A stretch of DNA of 43,137 nucleotides from Verrucomicrobiales bacterium (lineage in GTDB: Bacteria; Verrucomicrobiota; Verrucomicrobiia; Verrucomicrobiales; DEV007). The notes under the pieces were generated by a model. It searched no databases. It had not been told where the DNA came from and saw only the letters and a list, made by a program, of their open reading frames with translations. Shown piece after piece: positions 26,909 through 34,260 of the stretch. Position 1 is the first letter of the stretch. Each line of letters begins with the position of its first letter. Where the stretch lies: NCBI GenBank assembly GCA_016795505.1, contig JAEUHH010000112.1:1-43137 (forward strand), given 5' to 3'. Position numbers and translations under genes: made by a program.

Positions 26909-26952
26909 ACAGGGTCTGATCGCCGATCAAACAGGGTCTGATCGGAATCGCC
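26909..26952. repeat. 22-nt phased repeat, locus C (two same-direction cores)
   Basis: ACAGGGT at 26909 and 26931, 22 nt apart, followed in each case by CTGATCG. The first spacer CTGATCGCCGATCAA is itself nearly palindromic. It occupies the trmB-ispG gap and ends 11 bases from the ispG stop codon. Confidence 0.75.
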
Positions 26953-26962
26953 GGCCCACCTG

Positions 26963-28765
26963 TCACGCATCGACGAGGGCTTCCGCCGGCCGCGGCGGGG
27001 CATCGAACCAGCGGCCATGCTCCCGGATCAGGTCGATGAGACGCTCGACGGCCTCGTCCTCGGGGATGTTGAACTTCACGGGCTCCTTGCCGACGTAGAG
27101 GTTGATCTTGCCCGGCGCCCCGCCCACGTAGCCGAAGTCGGCATCGGCCATCTCGCCGGGACCGTTGACGATGCAGCCCATCACGGCGATGCGCACGCCC
27201 TTCAGGTGGCCGGTCGCAGCCCGGATTTTCTGGGTGGTGGTCTGGAGATTGAACAGAGTGCGCCCACAGCTCGGACAGGCCACATAGTCGGTCTTGAAGA
27301 TCCGCGCCCCGCTGGCTTGGAGGATATTATAGGCGAGGCGCAGGCTCTGCCCGGGCGCGGATTCGCCCTGGATCAGGACTGCGTCGCCGATGCCGTCGCA
27401 GATCAGCGAGCCGATATTGGCACTGGCCCGCAGCAGGGAGGTGAGAAAATCGGCCTGCGGATTCGGCACAGGATCGAGGGTATCTTTCAACAACAGGGGA
27501 TGCCGCGCCTCCAGCCGCGATGCCAGCAGCCGGAAGGCGGCAATGACCGGCAGGTCGAGTCCGTCCGCGACCGTGACCACACTTGGCTCGGGAGCGGCGT
27601 TGATCCGGTCGATGGCCGCCTGGTCGCGGGGGTCGATGGCGATGACGCCGGCGCTTTCCACCACGATTTCGGGCTGGTAGTCGCCGAGGCGGTCGAGCTT
27701 GTGCGCGACGGCATCCCACTTTGACTGGGATGTGAAAACGCGGACGGTCTCCTCGCCGCCCAGCGGGATGCCCTGGATCGTCAGCCGGGCGGTCTTTCGG
27801 CGCGCATAGGAAAACGGATCCCAGGTGGCGGCCTCCCATCCGGAGGAGTCGATGGCTTTTCCATCGCCCACCAGACCCGCGACCGTCTCGACGAGCGCCC
27901 GGGCCACGGGGATCTCGTGCACGGCGTCCTCCGTCAGGCTGACGCGGACGGTGTCGCCGATGCCGTCGGCCAGCAGGGAACCGATGCCGATGGCGCTCTT
28001 GATGCGGCCATCTTCACCGTCGCCGGCTTCGGTCACGCCCAGGTGGATCGGGTAATTCCAATCCGGCCCCTCGGCATCGAGGCGCGCCACCAGCAGGCGG
28101 TAGGCCTCGATCATCACCTTGGGGTTGCTGGCCTTCATCGAGAAGACAAAGTCGTGATAGCCGCGCTGTCGGGCAATGCGGGCGAACTCCAGCGCGCTCT
28201 CGACCATCCCGAGCGGCGTGTCGCCGTAGCGGTTCATGATGCGGTCGCTCAGGGAGCCGTGATTGGTCCCGATGCGCATCGCCACGCCGCGGGCCTGGCA
28301 GAGATCGACCAGCGGGGCGAATTCCTCTTCGATGCGGGCCAGCTCTCCGGCGTATTCGGCATCGGTGTACTCGCGGATGGCGAATTTCTTCTTATCCGCG
28401 TAGTTACCCGGATTCACCCGCACCTTGTCGACCCACTTGGCCGCCTCCATCGCGGCGTCGGGCTTGAAATGGATGTCGGCCACGATGGGCACGTCGCAGC
28501 CGGCCCGGCGAATGCCGGCGACGATGTGCTCCAGATTCGCCGCGATCTGCCGGGTCTGGGCGGTGATGCGGACGATCTCACAGCCGACCGCGGCCAGTTC
28601 CAGCGTCTCCCGCACGCAGGTCTCTGTGTCCCGCGTGTCGCTGGTGAGCATGGACTGGACCCGCACCGGGTTGTCCCCACCCACGCCCACGTTTCCGACC
28701 CGCACCTCGCGGGTGCGGCGGCGGGGTGAACCGTAGGGATGCGGGGCGTAGATCAGGCGGCTCAT
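26963..28765 (-). CDS. ispG: 4-hydroxy-3-methylbut-2-enyl-diphosphate synthase, long form
   Basis: A 600-residue IspG (GcpE) of the methylerythritol phosphate route to isoprenoids; it reduces MEcPP to HMBPP with a 4Fe-4S cluster. The N-terminal TIM barrel (about 1-290; VQSMLTSDTRDT, RVNPGNYADKK, GTNHGSLSDRI) is followed by an inserted domain (about 300-480) that makes this the long form known from plants, Chlamydiae and other PVC bacteria. Cluster ligands are C497 and C500 (CPSCGRTLF) and C531 (MGCIVNGPGE). The insert acts as a spacer so that barrel and cluster domain meet within one chain rather than across a dimer. It shares its strand with the site-2 protease gene upstream (45-base gap), so the two may be co-transcribed. 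Confidence 0.96.
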   Translation of the reverse strand: MSRLIYAPHPYGSPRRRTREVRVGNVGVGGDNPVRVQSMLTSDTRDTETCVRETLELAAVGCEIVRITAQTRQIAANLEHIVAGIRRAGCDVPIVADIHFKPDAAMEAAKWVDKVRVNPGNYADKKKFAIREYTDAEYAGELARIEEEFAPLVDLCQARGVAMRIGTNHGSLSDRIMNRYGDTPLGMVESALEFARIARQRGYHDFVFSMKASNPKVMIEAYRLLVARLDAEGPDWNYPIHLGVTEAGDGEDGRIKSAIGIGSLLADGIGDTVRVSLTEDAVHEIPVARALVETVAGLVGDGKAIDSSGWEAATWDPFSYARRKTARLTIQGIPLGGEETVRVFTSQSKWDAVAHKLDRLGDYQPEIVVESAGVIAIDPRDQAAIDRINAAPEPSVVTVADGLDLPVIAAFRLLASRLEARHPLLLKDTLDPVPNPQADFLTSLLRASANIGSLICDGIGDAVLIQGESAPGQSLRLAYNILQASGARIFKTDYVACPSCGRTLFNLQTTTQKIRAATGHLKGVRIAVMGCIVNGPGEMADADFGYVGGAPGKINLYVGKEPVKFNIPEDEAVERLIDLIREHGRWFDAPPRPAEALVDA

Positions 28766-28810
28766 GGCGGGAGGTCGGGGAGAGATCAGGACTCCCGATT
28801 CGCCGGCCCG

Positions 28811-30280
28811 TCAACCTTTCGCGGGATGAAAGACCGGCACCTTCTCCGCCTCCTGGGCGGCCTCAGCGTCGGGTACGCGATCACCGACATCCTTGAAGGA
28901 GACGAATACCATGAAGCCGAGCAGCAGCACGACGAAGGCGGTCTGCACCACCTCGAGGACCTTCAGATTGAGCGGCCGGCGGCGGATCCACTCGATCGTG
29001 GACATCACGATGTGGCCGCCGTCGAGCACCGGGAAGGGCATCATGTTGAGGATGGCCAGGTTCACGTTCAACACGACGCTGAACCACAGCACGAGGCGCC
29101 AGCCATCGGGGTGCTGGAAGAGATCGTAGTAAAGACCGAGGATGCCGATCGGACCGCTCAACTGGCTCGGTCCGATGCCGGTGTCGGGATTGGTGATCGC
29201 CTTCAGCGTGTTCACGATGGTCCGGCAGCCGTCGATGACCTGGGTGATCGGGTCGAGCCGGACCAGGGTGCGCTTTCCCGCGCCGTTGTAAATGATGCCC
29301 GTGAGCGCGTCCTTGTAGCCCTCGGGCTCGTCCGGCAGTCGGGGCGTCACCGAGACCTTCACGGTTTCCTTGCCGCGCAGGACGGTGTATTCGATCGGCT
29401 TGCCGGCTTCGACGGGGTGGTCAAACACCTGATCAAGCATGGTCACTGCCTTGCCATCCATCGCGGTGATGATGTCGCCGGCCTTCAGACCGGACTTCTC
29501 TGCGGGCGCATGGGGCATGAAACCGGCCACGACGGGTGTCACTGCCGGCCCCACCCCCATGGATCGCAGTTGGGGACGCTCGGACAGCGAGGCCCAGAAT
29601 TTTTGGAATACATTCCCGTCGGTTTTCTCCGCCTCGGGGAGCGGCGCCTCCACGGTGAAGCTCATTTCCTTGCCATCCCGCAGCACATCGACTTTCAGCG
29701 TGTCGGTCTCCGAGGAAATGACGAACCACTTCACGCTGTCGTTCATCCCGAGGAACTGCTTCACGCGGTTGCCGTTGATGAACTGGATGTTGTCGCCCGG
29801 CTTCAGCCCCGCCTTTTCCGCCGGGGTATCCTTCCCCACGCTGCCGATGATGGTGGTGGCCGATGCCTCGTCCACCGGCTTTTTGGCCACCCACACCGCA
29901 CAGGCAAAGACGACCGCCAGCAGGAAGCTGAACAGCGGCCCGGCGAAAGCCACGATGATCTTGTCCAGCGGCGTGATCGGCGGGAGCGGCTCCTTTTTGA
30001 CATCGTCGGCCGTGCTGCCCTCGATCGCCTCCATCGGCGCCATCTGGGGCAGCGAGACGAAGCCACCAGCCGGGATGCTGCCCAGTCCGTACTGCACACC
30101 GTTGTAGGTCTTTTTCCAGATCGGCTTGCCGAACCAGATCTGGAAGCGGTCGATCACCAGGCCCCGCCACCGGCCGGCCAGGAAATGGCCCCACTCGTGT
30201 ACCACGATCATGAGGTTGAACACCATCAGCACGAGGAACAACACGCCAATGAAACGGAGTATAGAGATCAGAATTTCCAT
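28811..30280 (-). CDS. rseP: Site-2 (M50) intramembrane metalloprotease, RseP type
   Basis: A 489-residue membrane protease. The first membrane helix carries HEWGH (H28, E29, H32), and the last third carries NMMPFPVLDGGHI, the LDG motif that supplies the third zinc ligand. Between them lie about two PDZ domains (VGKDTPAEKAGLKPGD and APAEKSGLKAGDIITAMDGK) and more membrane helices. RseP-type enzymes cut anti-sigma factors and leftover signal peptides in the membrane. It is longer than E. coli RseP by about 40 residues. It shares the strand with ispG, as uppS/ispC/rseP genes often do, but those partners are not here. Confidence 0.93.
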   Translation of the reverse strand: MEILISILRFIGVLFLVLMVFNLMIVVHEWGHFLAGRWRGLVIDRFQIWFGKPIWKKTYNGVQYGLGSIPAGGFVSLPQMAPMEAIEGSTADDVKKEPLPPITPLDKIIVAFAGPLFSFLLAVVFACAVWVAKKPVDEASATTIIGSVGKDTPAEKAGLKPGDNIQFINGNRVKQFLGMNDSVKWFVISSETDTLKVDVLRDGKEMSFTVEAPLPEAEKTDGNVFQKFWASLSERPQLRSMGVGPAVTPVVAGFMPHAPAEKSGLKAGDIITAMDGKAVTMLDQVFDHPVEAGKPIEYTVLRGKETVKVSVTPRLPDEPEGYKDALTGIIYNGAGKRTLVRLDPITQVIDGCRTIVNTLKAITNPDTGIGPSQLSGPIGILGLYYDLFQHPDGWRLVLWFSVVLNVNLAILNMMPFPVLDGGHIVMSTIEWIRRRPLNLKVLEVVQTAFVVLLLGFMVFVSFKDVGDRVPDAEAAQEAEKVPVFHPAKG

Positions 30281-30380
30281 ATTTGATGAAGACAGGTGTG
30301 ATCAGGCAGTGGGAAGAAATCTGGGGGGCATCCGCGGCCTTCGCGAATGGGACGGGGAACGAAAACGCCGCCAAGATACC

Positions 30381-30394
30381 ACCGGCTCGCCGGT
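30381..30394. other. Palindrome ACCGGC-TC-GCCGGT in the rseP-LMF gap
   Basis: A compact six-base stem. Next to it CCGGGT (30401) and ACCCGG (30423) form a second inverted pair reaching into the last codons of the LMF-like gene. No T tract. The pair may act as a 3' mRNA structure. Confidence 0.3.
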
Positions 30395-30420
30395 CTTCAA
30401 CCGGGTAGCTGCGCCGGCTT

Positions 30421-32043
30421 TCACCCGGCGGCGTCCCGGCCCACCGGCGGCAGGTAGAGGCCGGTTTCCCGGCGTTTCCACCAATGACCGGTTTCGCGGC
30501 GTTCCGCGGGGGTGGTGAACTCGTAGAGATACAGCTTCGCCCGGATGCGCTCGGGCGGCTGGTCGGGGAAGGGGTTTTCCCGGAACAGCGCCAGCGCGAC
30601 CGGGTCGTTTTCGAGCAATTGCAGGATCAAGGCGGTCATCCAGGCCGCATTCCGGCTGCGGGGATGGTACTGGCGCTCCAAGGCAGCAAACCAGAACTGC
30701 CACGCCACCCGGGGCTGGTGCGGCGCCACGAAGCGCGGTCGCTCGCCGAGCCGTCCGGGCTTGTGCCGCAGCTCGTATTCCCGCCACGTGACGCCGTTCA
30801 CCGTCCCCTCCAGCACGATCTCAGGGCGCTCGGTCGTCATGGTGCGGAACAGCCCGTAGCCGCTCACCAGATGCCAGGGCTGCACCGCCCGCGCCAGCGG
30901 CAGGAGGAACTCCGGCACGGGGTCCCGCTCCAGCCGCGCCCATTGCAGCGTCGCGCCGGGCACGGCCGAGGCCGCATGCAGGTCTCCGAGCACGGTCATG
31001 CCATTGAGCAGCGCCACCAGCCCGAGCGGCACCGCCCGCAGGGCGAGGCTGGCGAGTTCTCCTTGCTCGGAAAAGGCCGGATGCCCGCCATTTCCGCTGA
31101 GACCCGATTGCTCCGCCGATGATACGGCCGGCTTTTTCCGTCCCGGCCTCCAGCGCCAGTAGCGATCAGCGACAAGCGGGATGCACAGCACGATGGTCAG
31201 CCAATTGAAGTAGGTGTAGTTCCCTGTGGCGAGGATGGCCAGCATCAGCCCCGCAAAGCCGGCGGCCGCAACGAGGCGGAGGCGCGGACCGAGGAAAACC
31301 AGGACGGGCAACACCAACTCCACGCCGTACATGGGCCACAGCGACGCCCGGTGGAACCACTCGGGCAATTGGTGCATCCACCAGGAGGTCCAGGCCGGGA
31401 TCGGCTGGGTGACATAGTGAAAGGTCATCGCCGTGCCGTCCGGCCACCATTCCGGTTGGTCTGGCGTGGCCCAGGCGAGTTTCACCCAGCCGCTCTGAAA
31501 CATCAATTTGGCGATCAGGAACCACTGCAACCACAGCGCGATGCGCTCGCCCCAGCCCAGCGGGTCCGCCCGCAGCCGCCACCGCCGCCACGGGGCGAGG
31601 AAAATCGCCAGAAAGCCCGCTTCCAGCAGCAGGATGTCCCACTGAAAGTGCATGAAGAATCCCCCCGTGCCGAGCAGTGACAAATAAATGAACCACAGCC
31701 CCACCAGACCGGGGCCCGCCGCATAGCCTGCCAACACGACCAGCGCCAGCACCACCCCGATCCCGCACACGGCGTGAATGAACCAGTCGGCGTCCTCCAC
31801 CCAAAAGACCGTCGGGACCCCGCCAAACCGGCTGTAGCCCTGCACGTGCAGCGTCTCGCCGACATGATCGAGGAACTCCGCCATGGGCACGATCCCCCGG
31901 CTGCCGACCAGCGTCTCCACCTGCACCCACCACGAAAGCAGGGCGACCAGATAAATCGCCGCCAAGCCGCGCAGGTAAATCACGCGCGCCAGGGCATGGG
32001 TTTCCCCCGGGGACCAGAGCCAGTGCAACCAGTTTCCATTCAT
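30421..32043 (-). CDS. Lipase-maturation-factor (LMF1)-like membrane protein
   Basis: A 540-residue protein with about seven or eight membrane helices in the first two thirds (for example GLAAIYLVALLSWWVQ, GIGVVLALVVLAGYAA, GFAGLMLAILATGNYTY) and a soluble C-terminal domain (about 400-540). Family marks include GGFFMHFQWDILLLEAGFLAIFL-type helix, FLIAKLMFQSGWVKL, and in the tail WREYELRHKPG, PHQPRVAWQFWFAAL and KLYLYEFTTPAERR. Vertebrate LMF1 helps lipoprotein lipase fold in the ER; bacterial members have no established role. The start MNGNWLHWLW at 32043 fits the family; the frame runs 50 codons upstream, across the divergent fabV promoter region. It is divergent from fabV with 82 bases between starts. 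Confidence 0.88.
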   Translation of the reverse strand: MNGNWLHWLWSPGETHALARVIYLRGLAAIYLVALLSWWVQVETLVGSRGIVPMAEFLDHVGETLHVQGYSRFGGVPTVFWVEDADWFIHAVCGIGVVLALVVLAGYAAGPGLVGLWFIYLSLLGTGGFFMHFQWDILLLEAGFLAIFLAPWRRWRLRADPLGWGERIALWLQWFLIAKLMFQSGWVKLAWATPDQPEWWPDGTAMTFHYVTQPIPAWTSWWMHQLPEWFHRASLWPMYGVELVLPVLVFLGPRLRLVAAAGFAGLMLAILATGNYTYFNWLTIVLCIPLVADRYWRWRPGRKKPAVSSAEQSGLSGNGGHPAFSEQGELASLALRAVPLGLVALLNGMTVLGDLHAASAVPGATLQWARLERDPVPEFLLPLARAVQPWHLVSGYGLFRTMTTERPEIVLEGTVNGVTWREYELRHKPGRLGERPRFVAPHQPRVAWQFWFAALERQYHPRSRNAAWMTALILQLLENDPVALALFRENPFPDQPPERIRAKLYLYEFTTPAERRETGHWWKRRETGLYLPPVGRDAAG

Positions 32044-32125
32044 GCCAGCGGGATGGATTTTATACCGGAAAATCCCCGGAATCGGTGTATTCCGTTTTCC
32101 AACGTCCCTTTTCTCGAAAAAATCC

Positions 32126-33310
32126 ATGATTATCCAACCCAGAATCCGCGGTTTCATCTGCACGACGGCGCATCCCGAAGGCTGCGCGGCCAACGTGCGC
32201 CAGCAGATCGCCTACGTGAAATCCCGCCCCGCCCTGACCCGCGGACCGAAGAAGGTGCTCGTGATCGGCGCCTCCACCGGCTACGGCCTCGCCTCCCGCA
32301 TCGTGCCGGCATTCGGCGGCGGCGCGGCCACCGTGGGAGTGTTTTTTGAGAAGCCGGGCGAGGAAGGCAAGACGGGCAGCGCCGGTTGGTACAACTCCGT
32401 CGCCTTCGAAAGCGAAGCCCGCGCCGCCGGCCTGTATGCCCGCAGCTTCAATGGCGACGCATTTTCCAAGGAAATGAAGCAACAGGTGATCGACGCCATC
32501 AGGGCCGACCTCGGACAGGTCGACTGCGTCATCTACAGCCTCGCCAGTCCGCGCCGGACCGATCCCGAGACGGGCGAAGTCTACAAATCCGTGCTGAAAC
32601 CCATCGGCGAGCCCTACACCCAGAAAAACGTCAACACCGACAAGGCCGAGGTGAATACGGTATCCATCGATCCCGCCTCCGAGGAGGAGATTGCCCACAC
32701 CGTCAAGGTGATGGGGGGCGAGGACTGGGAACTCTGGCTGCATGCCCTGGCCGATGCCGGCGTGCTCGCGGACGGCGCCACCACGGTGGCCTATTCCTAC
32801 ATCGGACCGGATCTGACCTGGAAGATCTACACCGAAGGCACCATCGGAATGGCGAAAAAGCATCTCGAGGAGAGTGCCGCCCGCCTGAACGGTCGATTCG
32901 GCGCCGGCACCGCCTATGTGTCGGTCAACAAGGCTCTGGTCACCCAAGCCAGCTCGGCCATTCCCGTCGTGCCGCTCTATATTTCCCTGCTTTACCGGGT
33001 GATGAAGGAAGCGGGCAATCATGAAGGCTGCATCGAGCAGATCGAGCGCCTGTTCGCCGATCATCTCGCCAGCGAGGCCGGCCCGGCTCTCGACGACAAA
33101 GGCCGCATCCGCATCGACGACTGGGAGATGCGCGATGACATCCAGGCGAAAGTCGCCGCCCTCTGGGAACAAGTGGACACATCGAATCTGCGCGACATTT
33201 CCGATTTCGACGGATATCAGAGCGAGTTTCTCCGGCTTTTCGGCTTTGGTCTGGAAGGCGTCGATTACAGTGCCGAGACCGATCCGGTCAGGGCCCTGCC
33301 CTCGGCCTGA
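32126..33310 (+). CDS. fabV: Enoyl-ACP reductase FabV
   Basis: A 394-residue NADH-dependent trans-2-enoyl-ACP reductase that completes each fatty-acid elongation cycle. The start MIIQPRIRGFICTTAHP is typical. The cofactor site is VLVIGASTGYGLASRI (about 53-68). The catalytic Y-x8-K motif is Y235 and K244 (with K245) in IYTEGTIGMAKK, the same numbering as in Burkholderia FabV. FabV is a long-chain SDR and is commonly much less sensitive to triclosan than FabI. No other fab genes are nearby. It is divergent from the LMF-like gene and followed by a DUF4058 gene after 63 bases. Confidence 0.96.
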   Translation: MIIQPRIRGFICTTAHPEGCAANVRQQIAYVKSRPALTRGPKKVLVIGASTGYGLASRIVPAFGGGAATVGVFFEKPGEEGKTGSAGWYNSVAFESEARAAGLYARSFNGDAFSKEMKQQVIDAIRADLGQVDCVIYSLASPRRTDPETGEVYKSVLKPIGEPYTQKNVNTDKAEVNTVSIDPASEEEIAHTVKVMGGEDWELWLHALADAGVLADGATTVAYSYIGPDLTWKIYTEGTIGMAKKHLEESAARLNGRFGAGTAYVSVNKALVTQASSAIPVVPLYISLLYRVMKEAGNHEGCIEQIERLFADHLASEAGPALDDKGRIRIDDWEMRDDIQAKVAALWEQVDTSNLRDISDFDGYQSEFLRLFGFGLEGVDYSAETDPVRALPSA

Positions 33311-33373
33311 GTCACTCGCCACGGCCGATTGCGCTCTTGGCAAGGCCTCCCCTGCCGGATACACTGACATCCG

Positions 33374-34177
33374 ATGGCGGTGAGCACGAAAAATCCCTTT
33401 CCAGGCATGAACCCGTTCCTCGAGCGGAACTGGGGGCCTGTGCATGCCAAGCTCGTCTCCTGGATTGACGACGAGATCGGCCGCCAACTGCCCGCCGACC
33501 TCATCGTGCGACCGGAGGAGCGCATCGAGATCGACGAGATCCCCCGTCCCGCCGCTTATCGGCCGGACGTGGCCGTTTCCGAAGAATGGAAACGCGGCCG
33601 GCCGCCCCGCTGGACTCCCGGCCAGCCGGAAAGCGGCGAGGGCAATCTGGCCGAACCCCAGGTGGTGTGGCTGGAAGAGACAGTGGACCGCTGGATCGAA
33701 ATCCGCACCGCCGAAGGCCGTCTCGTGACCGCCATCGAGATCCTGAGCCCTTCGAACAAATTCGGCCCCGGGGCCGACGCCTACAAAGCCAAGCAACGAG
33801 CCTACCTCGAAAGCTGCGCCAGCCTGGTGGAGATCGACCTCCTCCGGCAGGGCCGCCATGTCCTCGCGGCGCCGCTGGGGCTGATCGCCAAAAAGGCCGA
33901 TGGCACCAGCTACCATATTTGCATCAGCCGGGCATGGACGCCGCAATGTTGTGAAGTGTACAGTTGCCCCCTGCGCGAGCGACTGCCCGCCTTCCGTCTG
34001 CCGCTCCGCGAGACCGACGCGGACATCGTGCTCGACCTCCAGCCGCTCATCGACCGGTGCTACGAAGCCGGGCGCTACTACCTGAGCCCGCATGGCGACG
34101 ATCCCGAGACGCCCTTTGCCGACGACGCGGAAAAGGCGTGGGTTCACCAGCAGTTGGTCGCCGCCGGCCTGCGCTGA
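33374..34177 (+). CDS. DUF4058 family protein
   Basis: A 267-residue protein with the DUF4058 opening NPFPGMNPFLERNWGPVHAKLVSWI, followed by PDVAVSE (about 57), VTAIEILSPSNKFGPGADAYKAK (about 122-144) and VEIDLLRQG. The conserved E-I-L-S-P-x-N-K and E-I-D-L blocks look like the D/E-x-K core of restriction-endonuclease-like folds, an inference that is not tested. The family is abundant in cyanobacteria and PVC bacteria and its role is unknown. No signal peptide or membrane helix. It converges on the second PVC dehydrogenase, with locus D of the 22-nt repeat between the stops. Confidence 0.88.
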   Translation: MAVSTKNPFPGMNPFLERNWGPVHAKLVSWIDDEIGRQLPADLIVRPEERIEIDEIPRPAAYRPDVAVSEEWKRGRPPRWTPGQPESGEGNLAEPQVVWLEETVDRWIEIRTAEGRLVTAIEILSPSNKFGPGADAYKAKQRAYLESCASLVEIDLLRQGRHVLAAPLGLIAKKADGTSYHICISRAWTPQCCEVYSCPLRERLPAFRLPLRETDADIVLDLQPLIDRCYEAGRYYLSPHGDDPETPFADDAEKAWVHQQLVAAGLR

Positions 34178-34201
34178 CGAATTGTTCCGACCCGCCCGCA
34201 C

Positions 34202-34251
34202 GATCAAACAGGGTTTGATCGGAGACCCTACCCTGTTTGATCGGAAACGGG
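34202..34251. repeat. 22-nt phased repeat, locus D (two opposed cores, 13-bp inverted arms)
   Basis: ACAGGGT at 34208 and ACCCTGT at 34230, 22 nt apart. The arms GATCAAACAGGGT (34202-34214) and ACCCTGTTTGATC (34230-34242) are perfect 13-bp inverted repeats around a 15-nt centre. GATCAAA-CAGGG-TTTGATC (34202-34220) is a second dyad nested in the first arm. It lies between two convergent stop codons (34177 and 34261), so it may also act as a terminator here. Confidence 0.75.
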
Positions 34252-34260
34252 CCGGGGACC

